The notes: a model not told the origin generated them from the letters alone. Counted from the stretch's first letter, positions 26,132 to 34,905 are shown. The stretch: DNA of 39,058 bases from Marinobacter sp. S6332 (GCF_023016045.1 NZ_JALKAP010000016.1:1-39058), one strand, 5' to 3'. Numbers and translations: made by a program.

Positions 26132-28330
26132 TCAGAAACGGAGGCCCGCTTCAATGAAGAACTGGTTTTGGTCCGCGATGTTATTATCACGGCTGATATC
26201 CGGTTCATTATTTATGTAATGTTGCATGGTCAAAGCAATCTCGGCTGAATACCGCGGCTGGAAAATCCGTTTTGCTAGACGAAAATCGATACGCTCGAAC
26301 CGAGTATTACGGAATTTATCTGCCCAATAGTAGGCTGTAGAACCCTTTAGGCCGAAGGGCAGGTTCTGGATAAGTGCCAGACTGCCTGAGTGCCTTAACG
26401 AGAGGCGACCGAGTAGGTTGACCGCGTACTCTTGTTCACCAATATCGATATTGCCATCCTCATCCACAATACCAGCGCCCGTATACCAGTCGTCTTGATC
26501 AAGATACCCGTAGCTAGCTCTGAAGGTGGTTCCGGGGAACTCAAGGGACGCTTCAACCTCAAAACCTTTTTGATCGATACCTACGTTGTTATCAATAGTC
26601 CAATCATCAAACTGGATGACACCGCTGATCATGTCCCGATGCTTATCTTTAAATACCCGCACTTCCAGAGACAGTTGACCTTGTTTCATAGGAAACTGTC
26701 CGAAGTAACTGATTTCCCTAGAAACGATGGTTTCTTCTTCAAGTTCTTTACCTAGGGTTACGTAGGACGGGTGCTCCCAAACCGCTGTACTGTTAACCCT
26801 GTAGCCCTCGTAAGCGGCATACTTTTCTGGGCTGACATTCCTCAGTGTATATCCATAATCCGGATCTTGCTCAAAACCATCGGGGGTTCGAACAGCCTTG
26901 GAGTAAACAAACCTCAGTGCATGGTTATTATTGAGTGTGAAGTTTGCCGCAACGCGCGGCGAGAAGTAGCCTTCATCAGTCGTTGTGGTGCGCTCCCAGT
27001 TGCCCCCGGCATTTAATGTGAGCCAGTTAATAGGCGTGTATTCTACATTGCCGAATACTCTGGACTGATAGTTATTGCCGCGTCCATTAAAAAAAGTTTC
27101 CGAGCGATAGGTGTCTTTGCGAAACCCTGCCCCCGTCACTAGCTTCAGGTCATCGTTAATCAGCAATGTGTCCTGAAGCTCTAATTCTAGCCGTGAATCT
27201 TCGGAGTCTGCGTTTGTTTCTGCAATAAGCGGGATTCCCCCGGACTGGAAGCATAGGGGTCGGTTCGGTCTGTAATAGAGAGGGTCGCCGTTCTCTAGAC
27301 AAGCCACCGCGGACTCTGGAATAGATACTGGCCAGCGCTGCCTGCGGTCGTAATTTTCAAAGCTCACCTGAAAGTGAAAAAAATGGCTCTGTGAGGTTGT
27401 GAAGTTTAATTGCGTTTGAAGATAGTAATCCCGCACATCGATATCTGGATGGTCAGTTGCTTCAAGCTCACCGTTTTTATCAATATCTTGTTCATTCAGC
27501 CCATCAACAACACCAACACGGATATCGGCGTTAAAACCGGAATTGACCTTCCAGCGCGAGTCATAGTTGAAGGTATTTATGTCGTGTCCATCGTGAAAGG
27601 GTAGGCGCCCATTGTTATCGAGTTGATAATCAAATCCACCAAATTTGCGCTTTTCATAGGCCAGGCGCCAGTCGTAGCTGTCACTGACATCGCCAACCGA
27701 AGCAAAGGTGCGGACGTAGTCTCTGGAACCGCGAATAGCCCGAACCTCTGCACCGGAAGTATCTGCCGGATTACGAGTGATGATATTGATAGTGCCTAAA
27801 AATGCATTTATCCCGTACGCCGCCGAGTTTGGGCCCCGGCTAACCTCTATCCGTTCAATGATTTCTAAAGGGACTGGCATGGTTTGCCAGTCCATATCTG
27901 ATAGAGTGGCACGGTGCGCAGTGCGGCCATCAACCAGAACCTGCATCCGTCGTTGCTCATAGTGTACGGTGCCGTGGTAGGTCGTCACAGGTGTGCTGCT
28001 GCCAACCTCGCCCACAACCATCCCTGGAACCAATCGAAACACTTCAACTAGGCTCATGATGCCAAGATCTCGGATCATTTCGCCTTCGATAACTGTGGTT
28101 GTTCCGGGAACCCGCGTTTTCGGCTGGCGAAGCCGGGTTGTTGTCAGAACTTCCGGAATCTCGTCGTTAAAGCCATAAAAGCCCATCGGTTCTGGACTGT
28201 CAGTAAGTGGCTGGGCGATTGCGGACACTGGGATGATGAAGACGGAAGCCAGCAATGCTGTTGTCACGCCATGGACGATAGAAATCGCCGGGCGCCTACA
28301 GGTGTTTTTATCGAAATTCGTAACGGGCAT
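26132..28330 (-). CDS. TonB-dependent outer-membrane receptor
   Basis: 732 residues. A long n-region and signal peptide end near AIAQP (about 40). The plug domain is at about 60-180 (EVLTTTRLRQP, TVIEGEMIRDLGIMSLVEVFRLVPGM, IERIEVSRGPNSAAYGINAFLGTINIITR). A beta-barrel with many aromatic-ended strands follows, and the protein ends in ...QFFIEAGLRF, the C-terminal Phe needed for outer-membrane insertion. The plug signature is of the vitamin/siderophore type. The ligand is unknown; no siderophore or cobalamin genes adjoin it. First gene of the receptor, binding protein, kinase operon. No N-terminal FecA-like signalling domain is seen. Confidence 0.88.
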   Translation of the reverse strand: MPVTNFDKNTCRRPAISIVHGVTTALLASVFIIPVSAIAQPLTDSPEPMGFYGFNDEIPEVLTTTRLRQPKTRVPGTTTVIEGEMIRDLGIMSLVEVFRLVPGMVVGEVGSSTPVTTYHGTVHYEQRRMQVLVDGRTAHRATLSDMDWQTMPVPLEIIERIEVSRGPNSAAYGINAFLGTINIITRNPADTSGAEVRAIRGSRDYVRTFASVGDVSDSYDWRLAYEKRKFGGFDYQLDNNGRLPFHDGHDINTFNYDSRWKVNSGFNADIRVGVVDGLNEQDIDKNGELEATDHPDIDVRDYYLQTQLNFTTSQSHFFHFQVSFENYDRRQRWPVSIPESAVACLENGDPLYYRPNRPLCFQSGGIPLIAETNADSEDSRLELELQDTLLINDDLKLVTGAGFRKDTYRSETFFNGRGNNYQSRVFGNVEYTPINWLTLNAGGNWERTTTTDEGYFSPRVAANFTLNNNHALRFVYSKAVRTPDGFEQDPDYGYTLRNVSPEKYAAYEGYRVNSTAVWEHPSYVTLGKELEEETIVSREISYFGQFPMKQGQLSLEVRVFKDKHRDMISGVIQFDDWTIDNNVGIDQKGFEVEASLEFPGTTFRASYGYLDQDDWYTGAGIVDEDGNIDIGEQEYAVNLLGRLSLRHSGSLALIQNLPFGLKGSTAYYWADKFRNTRFERIDFRLAKRIFQPRYSAEIALTMQHYINNEPDISRDNNIADQNQFFIEAGLRF

Positions 28331-28461
28331 AGGTGTCGTTCTATAATCTGCCGAGTTAAAGGACGAGGCCTTGGTTTTTGTGTTTTGTTGCTATCGTATT
28401 TGACTACACGCTGTTTGTCTCTCAAAACGTACTGAATTGATAGGGTGGGAGTGAGCCTGAT

Positions 28462-28917
28462 ATGGATTCAAGCGAGGTTGATCGCGAGTTAGACGCCTCA
28501 GAAGGGCAGGTTGTCCGTGAGGTGATGATTCAGATCAAGGCATTATTGAATGATTCTGGCCGAAGTGGGGATGCAGGCATTTGGCGGGCCATACTCTGCG
28601 AACCGCCAGCGGATCAGATACCATTGCGGCGCGAAATCGGTCGGCAACTGGAACCACAACTTCGGCCTATGGCCGAAAACGGAAGTTTTCCGGCTCCTGT
28701 TGTGGGGTTTCTAGCGGAGTGGTTTGACTGGCACAGTTTGCAGGAAATCGTGGCTCAGGAAGATGAACGTAGATACCCAGAGCCTGACCCAGATCGGGAC
28801 AGGGAATCTAGGGATGATGAAGCCCCGCAAATGGTTAACTTTTGGCCAGCTGTAATTGGTTGGGTTATCGGGCTTGTGATACTTGCCACACTGTTTGGTG
28901 GCATGGGCGGCGGCTAA
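28462..28917 (+). CDS. Unknown small protein with C-terminal membrane anchor
   Basis: 151 residues, not recognised. A soluble acidic helical part (about 1-100), an Asp/Glu/Arg/Pro-rich linker (YPEPDPDRDRESRDDE) and one C-terminal hydrophobic segment (FWPAVIGWVIGLVILATLFGG), so a tail-anchored inner-membrane topology is likely. No signal peptide. ATG 28462 has GGGAG upstream. It is divergent from the TonB receptor with a 131-bp promoter-sized gap, and convergent with the SBF transporter. Confidence 0.65.
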   Translation: MDSSEVDRELDASEGQVVREVMIQIKALLNDSGRSGDAGIWRAILCEPPADQIPLRREIGRQLEPQLRPMAENGSFPAPVVGFLAEWFDWHSLQEIVAQEDERRYPEPDPDRDRESRDDEAPQMVNFWPAVIGWVIGLVILATLFGGMGGG

Positions 28918-28927
28918 TGCCACCGCC
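28906..28927. terminator. Terminator hairpin with the stop codon in its loop
   Basis: GGCGGCGGC (28906-28914), a TAAT loop, and GCCACCGCC (28919-28927): a 9-bp stem with one mismatch. The TAA in the loop is the stop of the small anchored protein. TTGT follows on the plus strand. The convergent transporter gene ends 7 bp away. Confidence 0.55.
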
Positions 28928-28933
28928 TTGTCA

Positions 28934-29923
28934 TTACTTGTTGGCTTCGGCAATCTTTTCGCGGTATTTTTCAGCCAGTATGGCCCCTAAAATTACCTGC
29001 ACTTGGTTGTAGCACATAATTGGCAAAACAATCATGCCGAACCCCGGATGGCCTGAAAAAAGCACTTTTGCCATGGGCAACCCAGACGCTAGGCTCTTCT
29101 TGGAGCCACAGAAAACAACCGCCGCTTCATCCTCCAAGCTAAACCCGAATCGCCGCACCAAAAACCTCGCAAAAAACATAAACAAGGCCAGCAGTCCGAT
29201 GCAGAGCAGGATCGTTAGGACAATGGCTTTTACTGGAAGGTTTTGCCAAAGGCCGCTTTCCACAGAGTGCGAGAAGGCGGAGTAAACGATCAACCAGATC
29301 ACGCATTTATCGTAACGCGCCATTAGGGATTCGTTGCGACCAAGAAATCCGCCCAGAATGGGCCGCATAGCATGGCCTACCGCGAATGGCAGCAGTAGCT
29401 GCAGCATAATATCTTTAAGTGCTTCGCCCACTGCAAAGTCCCCACTACCGGCAGAGCTCACGAGCAGTAACAGCAAGAAAGGGGTGAGCATCATGCCAAA
29501 CACATTAGAGGCAGCAGCACTGCAAATAGCAGCCGGAACGTTACCCCGCGCCATAGCGGTGTAGGCAATAGATGATGACACGGCAGATGGCAGCACGCCC
29601 AAATACAGAAAGCCAAGCCCCAGATCGGCAGGCATCCAAGAAGGTGCAAAGCTGCTCATTCCGTTAATAGGGATCACTACGAGTGGAAAAAAGCCAAAGG
29701 TCAGTGCGGTGATCAGTATATGTAGCCGCCAATGGGAGGCGCCCGCAACGATTTGCTCACGGGACAGTGCTGCACCATGGAAGAAGAAGAGTAGGGCGAC
29801 GGCAACCGTTCCCGCTGTCGCCAGCAATTCTCCTGCGGTCCCCGTAGCAGGTAAAAACGAAGCTAGGGCGATGGCTCCGAGCAACATGATGGTGAATGTG
29901 TCTGGTTTGAACTTCATGGTCAT
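28934..29923 (-). CDS. Bile acid:sodium symporter (SBF)-like transporter
   Basis: 329 residues with about ten membrane helices and little loop between them. The sequence matches the SBF-like branch (PF13593 type): LLFFFHGAALSREQ near helix 2, LPSAVSSSIAYTAMARGN with the conserved crossover region, and VVFCGSKKSLASGLPMAKVLF near the C-terminus. Members move organic anions with Na+; the substrate here is unknown. The start may be ATG 29923, which overlaps the regulator stop (ATGA), or ATG 29917, which sits better after the AGAGG site. Cotranscribed with the GntR regulator, which probably controls it. Confidence 0.85.
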   Translation of the reverse strand: MTMKFKPDTFTIMLLGAIALASFLPATGTAGELLATAGTVAVALLFFFHGAALSREQIVAGASHWRLHILITALTFGFFPLVVIPINGMSSFAPSWMPADLGLGFLYLGVLPSAVSSSIAYTAMARGNVPAAICSAAASNVFGMMLTPFLLLLLVSSAGSGDFAVGEALKDIMLQLLLPFAVGHAMRPILGGFLGRNESLMARYDKCVIWLIVYSAFSHSVESGLWQNLPVKAIVLTILLCIGLLALFMFFARFLVRRFGFSLEDEAAVVFCGSKKSLASGLPMAKVLFSGHPGFGMIVLPIMCYNQVQVILGAILAEKYREKIAEANK

Positions 29924-30597
29924 GAGCCTCTCTTTCGAAGAGCTTTGAGACTGGGGACAAGAAGATCCCGGGCGAGTCTTTCAGCTTTCTCCGAATCCTG
30001 ACGTCGAACGGCAGCAAGAAGCAGTTCATGATCTTCCTGAGAGGGCTCGGGCAAGTCTGTGTCGTTTTCTGTGCGCTCAATAGTATGAGTAATGGCGTGG
30101 GAGAAGTAATCATACAGCTCTGCAAGCGCCGAGTTGTGGGACGCAGCCACCAGTGCATGATGAAAACGCTCATCATGGTGAATGCGTTCCGCGAGATTCG
30201 AATCGGCTTTGCCCCGTGCGTCGAGCGCTGCGGTCATAGCCCGAAGGTCTTGGTCACTGCGTCGTTGCGCCGCCAGTTTTGCCGCTTCAGTTTCCAGCAT
30301 AATCCGCACTTCTAACTGGTCCGTGAGCTGAGTACGGGCGATGCGCTTAAGGGTTTCGCCTGCCTCTCTGGTTGCTCTCACGTAGGTGCCGTCACCTTGT
30401 CGCGTTTCAAGCATGCCCACGTGCGCCAAAACGCGAACGGCTTCGCGCACTGTGTTGCGGCTAACTCCGAGTGATTCTGACAACTCAGATTCAACAGGTA
30501 ATTTGTCGCCAACGGGCCATTGTTCAGTCTCTATGGCATGCCTCAAACTTTCGATGGCGGTTTCAACCAGTGAGCCTTTTTGAATCTTTTTCAACAT
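29920..30597 (-). CDS. GntR/FadR-family transcriptional regulator
   Basis: 225 residues. The winged helix-turn-helix is at about 12-72 (LRHAIETEQWPVGDKLPVESELSESLGVSRNTVREAVRVLAHVGMLETRQGDGTYV). The FCD ligand-binding domain follows (about 85-220; His and Asp residues in RIHHDERFHHALVAASHN and EDHELLLAAV are candidate metal ligands). FCD regulators usually sense a carboxylic acid and repress the neighbouring catabolic or transport genes. It overlaps the transporter gene by 4 bp. Repeated GGATGAT-type elements lie just upstream of its start and are the likely site of autoregulation. Confidence 0.88.
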   Translation of the reverse strand: MLKKIQKGSLVETAIESLRHAIETEQWPVGDKLPVESELSESLGVSRNTVREAVRVLAHVGMLETRQGDGTYVRATREAGETLKRIARTQLTDQLEVRIMLETEAAKLAAQRRSDQDLRAMTAALDARGKADSNLAERIHHDERFHHALVAASHNSALAELYDYFSHAITHTIERTENDTDLPEPSQEDHELLLAAVRRQDSEKAERLARDLLVPSLKALRKRGS

Positions 30598-30603
30598 AAA
30601 CCT

Positions 30604-30634
30604 ATCATCCGCTTAACCGATCACCCAATCATCC
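30604..30634 (-). promoter_or_regulatory. Three direct repeats (GGATGAT type) before the GntR operon
   Basis: On the minus strand GGATGAT at 30634-30628, GGGTGAT at 30626-30620 and GGATGAT at 30610-30604. Start-to-start distances are 8 and 16 bp, all multiples of 8. The last copy abuts the AGG ribosome-binding site of the GntR gene. Confidence 0.45.
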
Positions 30635-30670
30635 TATGAATTTGAGTTGAATGCAAATGCCTTGATCGAA

Positions 30671-30694
30671 AGCCCGGGATTACCCGGCCGGGCT
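30671..30694 (-). terminator. Hairpin overlapping the monooxygenase stop codon
   Basis: AGCCCGG (30671-30677) pairs with CCGGGCT (30688-30694). The TAA stop of the monooxygenase (30680-30682) lies in the loop. Only a short TTTC follows on the minus strand. Confidence 0.45.
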
Positions 30695-32161
30695 AAGGAA
30701 CTGGTAGTCAGCTGTATTTACGTTGCGGGTGGCAAGGCGATAGGTGAAGGTAAAACCGGGCCAGTTAAGTGTGTTTTTTCCGTTTGCATCCAGATACCAA
30801 GATGAGCATCCAGAGCTCCACACACTGCCTTCAAGGTCTTCTTGTACGCTAGTGGCATAGGCCTCTAAACGGTCTGCGCGAACGTCCATCGCAGCACCCG
30901 GGTACTTTTGAAGAGCCTGCAGACAGCCGAGAACATACTGGAATTGGGATTCGAGCATATAGAGAATCGAATTATGGGCCAGATTGGTATTAGGTCCATA
31001 CAACATAAACAGGTTGGGAAAGCCGGAAACCGTAATGCCCTTGAAGGCTGTGGCGCCATCCTGCCAAGCTTGATTCAGCGTTATGCCATTGCGCCCGGTG
31101 ACTCGAATTGGAGACAGAAACTCTGAAGCACGAAAGCCAGTGCCGAAGATTATGGCGTCCACAGGGTAGTGTTTGCCCGACTGAGTTTGAACGCCGCTCG
31201 CATTTATTTTTGCGATAGGATCTGTCACCAAATTCAGGTTGGATCGATTGATGGCTGGATACCAGTCGTTGGAAATCAGAATCCGTTTACAACCAATCTG
31301 ATAGTCCGGAATGATGTGCTTTAGCTTTTCGGGATCAGTAATGTGTCTAGCGGCTTCTTTTTTCGCCTGACGTGCAAGCACATTCAACAGGCTATTAAAT
31401 CCGGTAAAAGCTAGGGCGCGACTCTCGTTCTTCCAATAGATTAGGTACCGGTAAAGCCGGTCCCAAGCTGGGACAGCTTTAAATAATGAGTGCTCCCAGG
31501 ACTTAAAGCGGCGATCCGGCTTTGGCAGAACCCACGCAGCCGAACGCTGAAACAACGTAAGTGATTCCACCTTGCCAGCAATTTCCGGCACAAACTGGAT
31601 GGCACTGGCACCTGTACCGATAACTGCAACGCGTTTGTTTTGGAGATCATATTCATGGTTCCAACGTGCAGAATGAAAGCAAGCGCCTTTGAAATCCTCC
31701 ATGCCTTCGATGCTGGGCCAAGCTGGCTGGTTAAGTTGGCCGGTTGCCGTTATAACAATCTGAGCTTCAAGGGCTTCGCCACTGGTTAGGCTCAGTGCCC
31801 AGAGGTTACGAGTGTCGTCAAATATAGCCTCAGCAACTTCGCAATTGAAACGGATCTGCTCTGCCAATCCATATTTTTCAACGCAGTGCTCCATGTAGCC
31901 GAGCAGCTCGTGCTGCAAGCCAAATTTTCGGGACCAGTCGTGTTTTGGTTCGAACGAGTAGGAGTAAAAGTGCGACTGCACATCGCAGGCGGCGCCAGGG
32001 TAGGTGTTGTCGCGCCATGTGCCACCAACACGCTCGGCTTTTTCCAATAAAGTGACCTTAGTGAACCCGGCTTTTTTCAACTGGATGGCCATGCCGATGC
32101 CACCAAACCCAGTCCCGATTATGATGACTGACGGTTGCTCGGTGATGTTTTGCTGAGTCAT
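30680..32161 (-). CDS. Flavin-containing monooxygenase (Baeyer-Villiger type)
   Basis: 493 residues, cytoplasmic. FAD motif GTGFGG at 16-21, NADPH motif GTGASA at 182-187, and between them the BVMO fingerprint FxGxxxHxxxW as F157-K-G-A-C-F-H163-S-A-R-W167 followed by N. RVGGTWRDNTYPGAACDVQSHFYSYSF is the second conserved BVMO stretch. It would insert oxygen next to a ketone carbonyl using NADPH and O2, or oxidise an S or N centre. The position after W being N rather than P or D is a small departure from the strict signature. ATG 32161. It stands alone between the GntR operon and the LysR gene. Confidence 0.85.
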   Translation of the reverse strand: MTQQNITEQPSVIIIGTGFGGIGMAIQLKKAGFTKVTLLEKAERVGGTWRDNTYPGAACDVQSHFYSYSFEPKHDWSRKFGLQHELLGYMEHCVEKYGLAEQIRFNCEVAEAIFDDTRNLWALSLTSGEALEAQIVITATGQLNQPAWPSIEGMEDFKGACFHSARWNHEYDLQNKRVAVIGTGASAIQFVPEIAGKVESLTLFQRSAAWVLPKPDRRFKSWEHSLFKAVPAWDRLYRYLIYWKNESRALAFTGFNSLLNVLARQAKKEAARHITDPEKLKHIIPDYQIGCKRILISNDWYPAINRSNLNLVTDPIAKINASGVQTQSGKHYPVDAIIFGTGFRASEFLSPIRVTGRNGITLNQAWQDGATAFKGITVSGFPNLFMLYGPNTNLAHNSILYMLESQFQYVLGCLQALQKYPGAAMDVRADRLEAYATSVQEDLEGSVWSSGCSSWYLDANGKNTLNWPGFTFTYRLATRNVNTADYQFLSPAG

Positions 32162-32198
32162 GTTTATAAATCCAACCTAATTAAAATAATGACGCCTT

Positions 32199-32223
32199 GT
32201 TCACTATACGTTCACAGTGTTCG
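32199..32223 (-). promoter_or_regulatory. GTTCAC repeats upstream of the monooxygenase
   Basis: GTTCAC at 32199, again at 32210, and the degenerate GTTCG at 32219 (plus-strand reading; starts 11 and 9 bp apart). They lie 38-62 bp before the monooxygenase start, where an activator would bind. A sigma-70 pair was not clear. Confidence 0.4.
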
Positions 32224-32224
32224 C

Positions 32225-32252
32225 CTAGTCATGGCTTTTTGCGCCAGACTAG
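32225..32252 (-). terminator. Hairpin after the LysR gene
   Basis: CTAGTC (32225-32230) pairs with GACTAG (32247-32252), with an inner GGC/GCC stem around TTTTTGC. It lies 19 bp past the LysR stop and would separate it from the monooxygenase promoter. Confidence 0.45.
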
Positions 32253-32270
32253 TTAGTCAGGCTGATCAAT

Positions 32271-33164
32271 TCACGGGCGCATCATGAAGTCTTCAACTGG
32301 CTGAGAGAGTAGCTCTCGCAGGGCTGGAGTTTCGAACCGGCGCCGAATACTGATGGCATAGAATTCCTCATAGACTCCGGGCAGGGCGCCATAATCAACT
32401 AGAGCACCGTTACGAAGCTCATCCCGCACTACAACAGGTGGGAGCACCGCAAAGTGTCCAGATTCCCGGGCCAACAAACGCATCATGGCCATATCGTCCA
32501 CTTCTACGACTAGTCTGGGGCGTACTTTGTGATATTCACACAGTTGATCAAAAGCTTGCCGGATGTTGTTGTCTGCGCCAGGCACGATCAAGCTGCGCCC
32601 TTCAAGGAAGTCAGGAAATGTCACTGTTTGAGCAGACTCTGGCGGCCCTATAATACTTACAGGTTGTTTCGATATCAGCTTGGAGCGCCAAGGGTTGGCT
32701 TCATCACCCCGCACTGGCTGGTTGGAAAGTATTAGGTCTAACCTGTGCGCAGATAAGCGCCTGAGCAACTCATCAATATCACTACTTTGCAGACTAAACT
32801 CGAGGTTTTCTCGCCCGAGTAGCGGGTGTAAGAAGGCTTCCTGAAAGTTTCTGGACAATGTTGCCACTGCGCCAATGCGTAGCACCTCTCGATTAACTTG
32901 TGCTCCGGAGGCAAACACGGCGGCAAGCTCCTCGCCTTGGCGGAATATTTCTTCAGCGTAGGAAAACGCCATTCTTCCCGCTTCGGATAACTTGAGTCGC
33001 CGCCCCTCGCGGATAAACAAATCATGTCCCAGGCTTTCTTCCAACTTTCGTATTTGGCCGGACAGTGCGGACTGGGAGATATGCAGGGAGTTTGCGGCAC
33101 GGGTTAGGTGCCCGGTGCGGGCAACCATCCAAAAATAGTACAAGTGGTGATAGTTAAGCTTCAT
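32271..33164 (-). CDS. LysR-family transcriptional regulator (NhaR-like)
   Basis: 297 residues. N-terminal helix-turn-helix at 1-60 (LNYHHLYYFWMVARTGHLTRAANSLHISQSALSGQIRKLEESLG), then the two-lobed effector domain (about 90-290). The YYFWxVAxxGHLTRAA start resembles NhaR-type regulators. It is divergent from dabB-dabA across a 100-121 bp gap that contains a T-N11-A palindrome, so it most likely controls the bicarbonate uptake genes. The effector is not visible from sequence; low CO2 or bicarbonate status is an inference from context. Confidence 0.85.
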   Translation of the reverse strand: MKLNYHHLYYFWMVARTGHLTRAANSLHISQSALSGQIRKLEESLGHDLFIREGRRLKLSEAGRMAFSYAEEIFRQGEELAAVFASGAQVNREVLRIGAVATLSRNFQEAFLHPLLGRENLEFSLQSSDIDELLRRLSAHRLDLILSNQPVRGDEANPWRSKLISKQPVSIIGPPESAQTVTFPDFLEGRSLIVPGADNNIRQAFDQLCEYHKVRPRLVVEVDDMAMMRLLARESGHFAVLPPVVVRDELRNGALVDYGALPGVYEEFYAISIRRRFETPALRELLSQPVEDFMMRP

Positions 33165-33181
33165 TTACCCGCCCTCTAATC

Positions 33182-33198
33182 GTTCTCTTAAATAGAAC
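33182..33198. promoter_or_regulatory. Candidate LysR operator in the dab divergent region
   Basis: GTTCT (33182-33186), 7 bases (CTTAAAT), then AGAAC (33194-33198). This includes the T-N11-A core used by LysR regulators. It is 18 bp from the LysR start and about 90 bp from dabB. An AT-rich tract (TTTTTTATATC, about 33220-33230) lies between it and dabB and could supply the -10 region. Confidence 0.5.
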
Positions 33199-33285
33199 AG
33201 TAACTAAAGTATAAACCATTTTTTATATCAGTCTATTGACGGCAAAGTACCGGGGTCAGCAAAGATGTCTCAGGAGAAAGCCCCT

Positions 33286-34905
33286 ATGAATGATCTCGTC
33301 TTGTTTTTGTCCACCTTTGTACTGCTAGCTTGGTTGGCGGTGCCAGCGTCTCTTCTTGCCGTCGCCGGTTTCAGTGCCTGGACTCGCAATCCGCTTAAAC
33401 AGAACCACTGCTGGCGCATAGCCGAAAAGCTGCTGGTGCTTTCAATGGGCGCAACACTGTTGATTGCGACCATCATGTTGGTTGACCTTCAGCACAGTGG
33501 TGCGGCAAGTTCATTGGCTTTGCCGGGCCGTTGGCTGGGGCTTTATCCCTCTGGCGTTGCAGCCTGGATGGCCTTAATGGTGGGCTTCATTGGCTGGGTG
33601 ATTCTTCGCTTCTCGGAGCGGTACTTGAGGGGCGACCCGGGGCGTGAGCGTTTCTTGCCATGGTTTTTGCTAACCATTACCTGTGTACTGGTTCTGGTTA
33701 TGACCAACAACCTACTTGTGCTCGCCGGTGCTTGGGTGGGAGTGAGTATTTCACTGCATCAACTCCTCACTTTGTACCCTGAGCGGCCCCAAGCTCGCAT
33801 GGCGGCGGTACAGAAGTTCATTGTAAGCCGAGTGGGAGACGTGCTGGTGGTCGCCGGCGTGGTTTTGCTCTACCTTCATCATGGCACCTTTTACTTGCCT
33901 GAGATGGTGCAGGCACAAACTGCATCGCCGTCGTCGTCCCTCACACTCACTCTCGCTTCTGTGGCGCTTGCTCTGGCCGCTCTTCTTAAATGCGCTCAGA
34001 TCCCGTTTCACGGTTGGCTGCTAAGGGTAATGGAAGCGCCAACGCCGGTCTCAGCTTTGTTGCATGCGGGTGTTATCAATCTGGGCGGCTTTCTTTGGTT
34101 GCGTCTTTTCCCGGTGTTTGACGGCTTTACTGCCGGACACCTGATTCTTCTCACCATCGGTGGTCTCACCGCTGTTATCGCTGTGCTTACCATGATGACC
34201 CAGTATTCCGTGAAGCATGCATTGGCTTGGTCTACTTGCGCCCAAATGGGCTTCATGTTGTTTGAAATCGGAATGGGCGCTTACACGCTGGCTCTTTTAC
34301 ACCTGTTGGCGCACTCAGTTTACAAAGCCCATTCATTTTTGGCATCAGGCAGAACGGTCAAAGCCTCTGCAGTGGGTCTCTTTGCGCAGCAACGCTCTCC
34401 GGCCGGTCTGCTATGGGCACTTATCACTGGAGGAATCGCAACGTTCATTTTGCTCCAGATACCCAGCTTGGTTGAAGGGAACCTAGTGTTTGGTGCACTA
34501 CTGGTGCTTGCGGTTGCTAGTGCTGTGATTGCCGTGCCCGCTGGGGCAACCGCTGCCTCGAAAGCGCGAATTGCTTTACTCGCACTGCTTCTAGTACCAG
34601 CTTACGGAGTGCTGCATGCGCTAGTTGGCCCCGCTGTACCGGAGCACGCCAACTTCGAAATTCCACTGTTGGCCTACACCATCGCCGTCGCTCTCGTGAT
34701 TGTACTCGCCACAGTTTCCGGGCTGATTATGTACGGCAGCGACAGCCCCTTCACCAGCAACCTGTGGCGCCACTTCAGCAAGGGGCTCTACCTTGAACTG
34801 ATGTTTGACCGGATTACCCATCGGCTTGCGTCTGAAGCACTGAACGCACCGCACCTGCTCAAGAGAATTCCCCATCATCCATTCACCATGGAGAAGAAAT
34901 CATGA
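33286..34905 (+). CDS. dabB: DabB, membrane subunit of inorganic carbon transporter
   Basis: 539 residues from ATG 33286, with AGGAG 9 nt upstream (an in-frame ATG at 33265 would add 7 residues). A proton-antiporter-type membrane protein related to NuoL/MrpA, with about 13 hydrophobic helices. Typical antiporter residues appear in IPFHGWLLRVMEAPTPVSALLHAGVINLGGFLWLR and in HALAWSTCAQMGFML. It lacks the long C-terminal NuoL helix. In the DAB complex DabB couples cation flow to CO2 hydration by DabA. It shares 4 bp (ATGA) with dabA, so the two are cotranslated. Confidence 0.88.
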   Translation: MNDLVLFLSTFVLLAWLAVPASLLAVAGFSAWTRNPLKQNHCWRIAEKLLVLSMGATLLIATIMLVDLQHSGAASSLALPGRWLGLYPSGVAAWMALMVGFIGWVILRFSERYLRGDPGRERFLPWFLLTITCVLVLVMTNNLLVLAGAWVGVSISLHQLLTLYPERPQARMAAVQKFIVSRVGDVLVVAGVVLLYLHHGTFYLPEMVQAQTASPSSSLTLTLASVALALAALLKCAQIPFHGWLLRVMEAPTPVSALLHAGVINLGGFLWLRLFPVFDGFTAGHLILLTIGGLTAVIAVLTMMTQYSVKHALAWSTCAQMGFMLFEIGMGAYTLALLHLLAHSVYKAHSFLASGRTVKASAVGLFAQQRSPAGLLWALITGGIATFILLQIPSLVEGNLVFGALLVLAVASAVIAVPAGATAASKARIALLALLLVPAYGVLHALVGPAVPEHANFEIPLLAYTIAVALVIVLATVSGLIMYGSDSPFTSNLWRHFSKGLYLELMFDRITHRLASEALNAPHLLKRIPHHPFTMEKKS

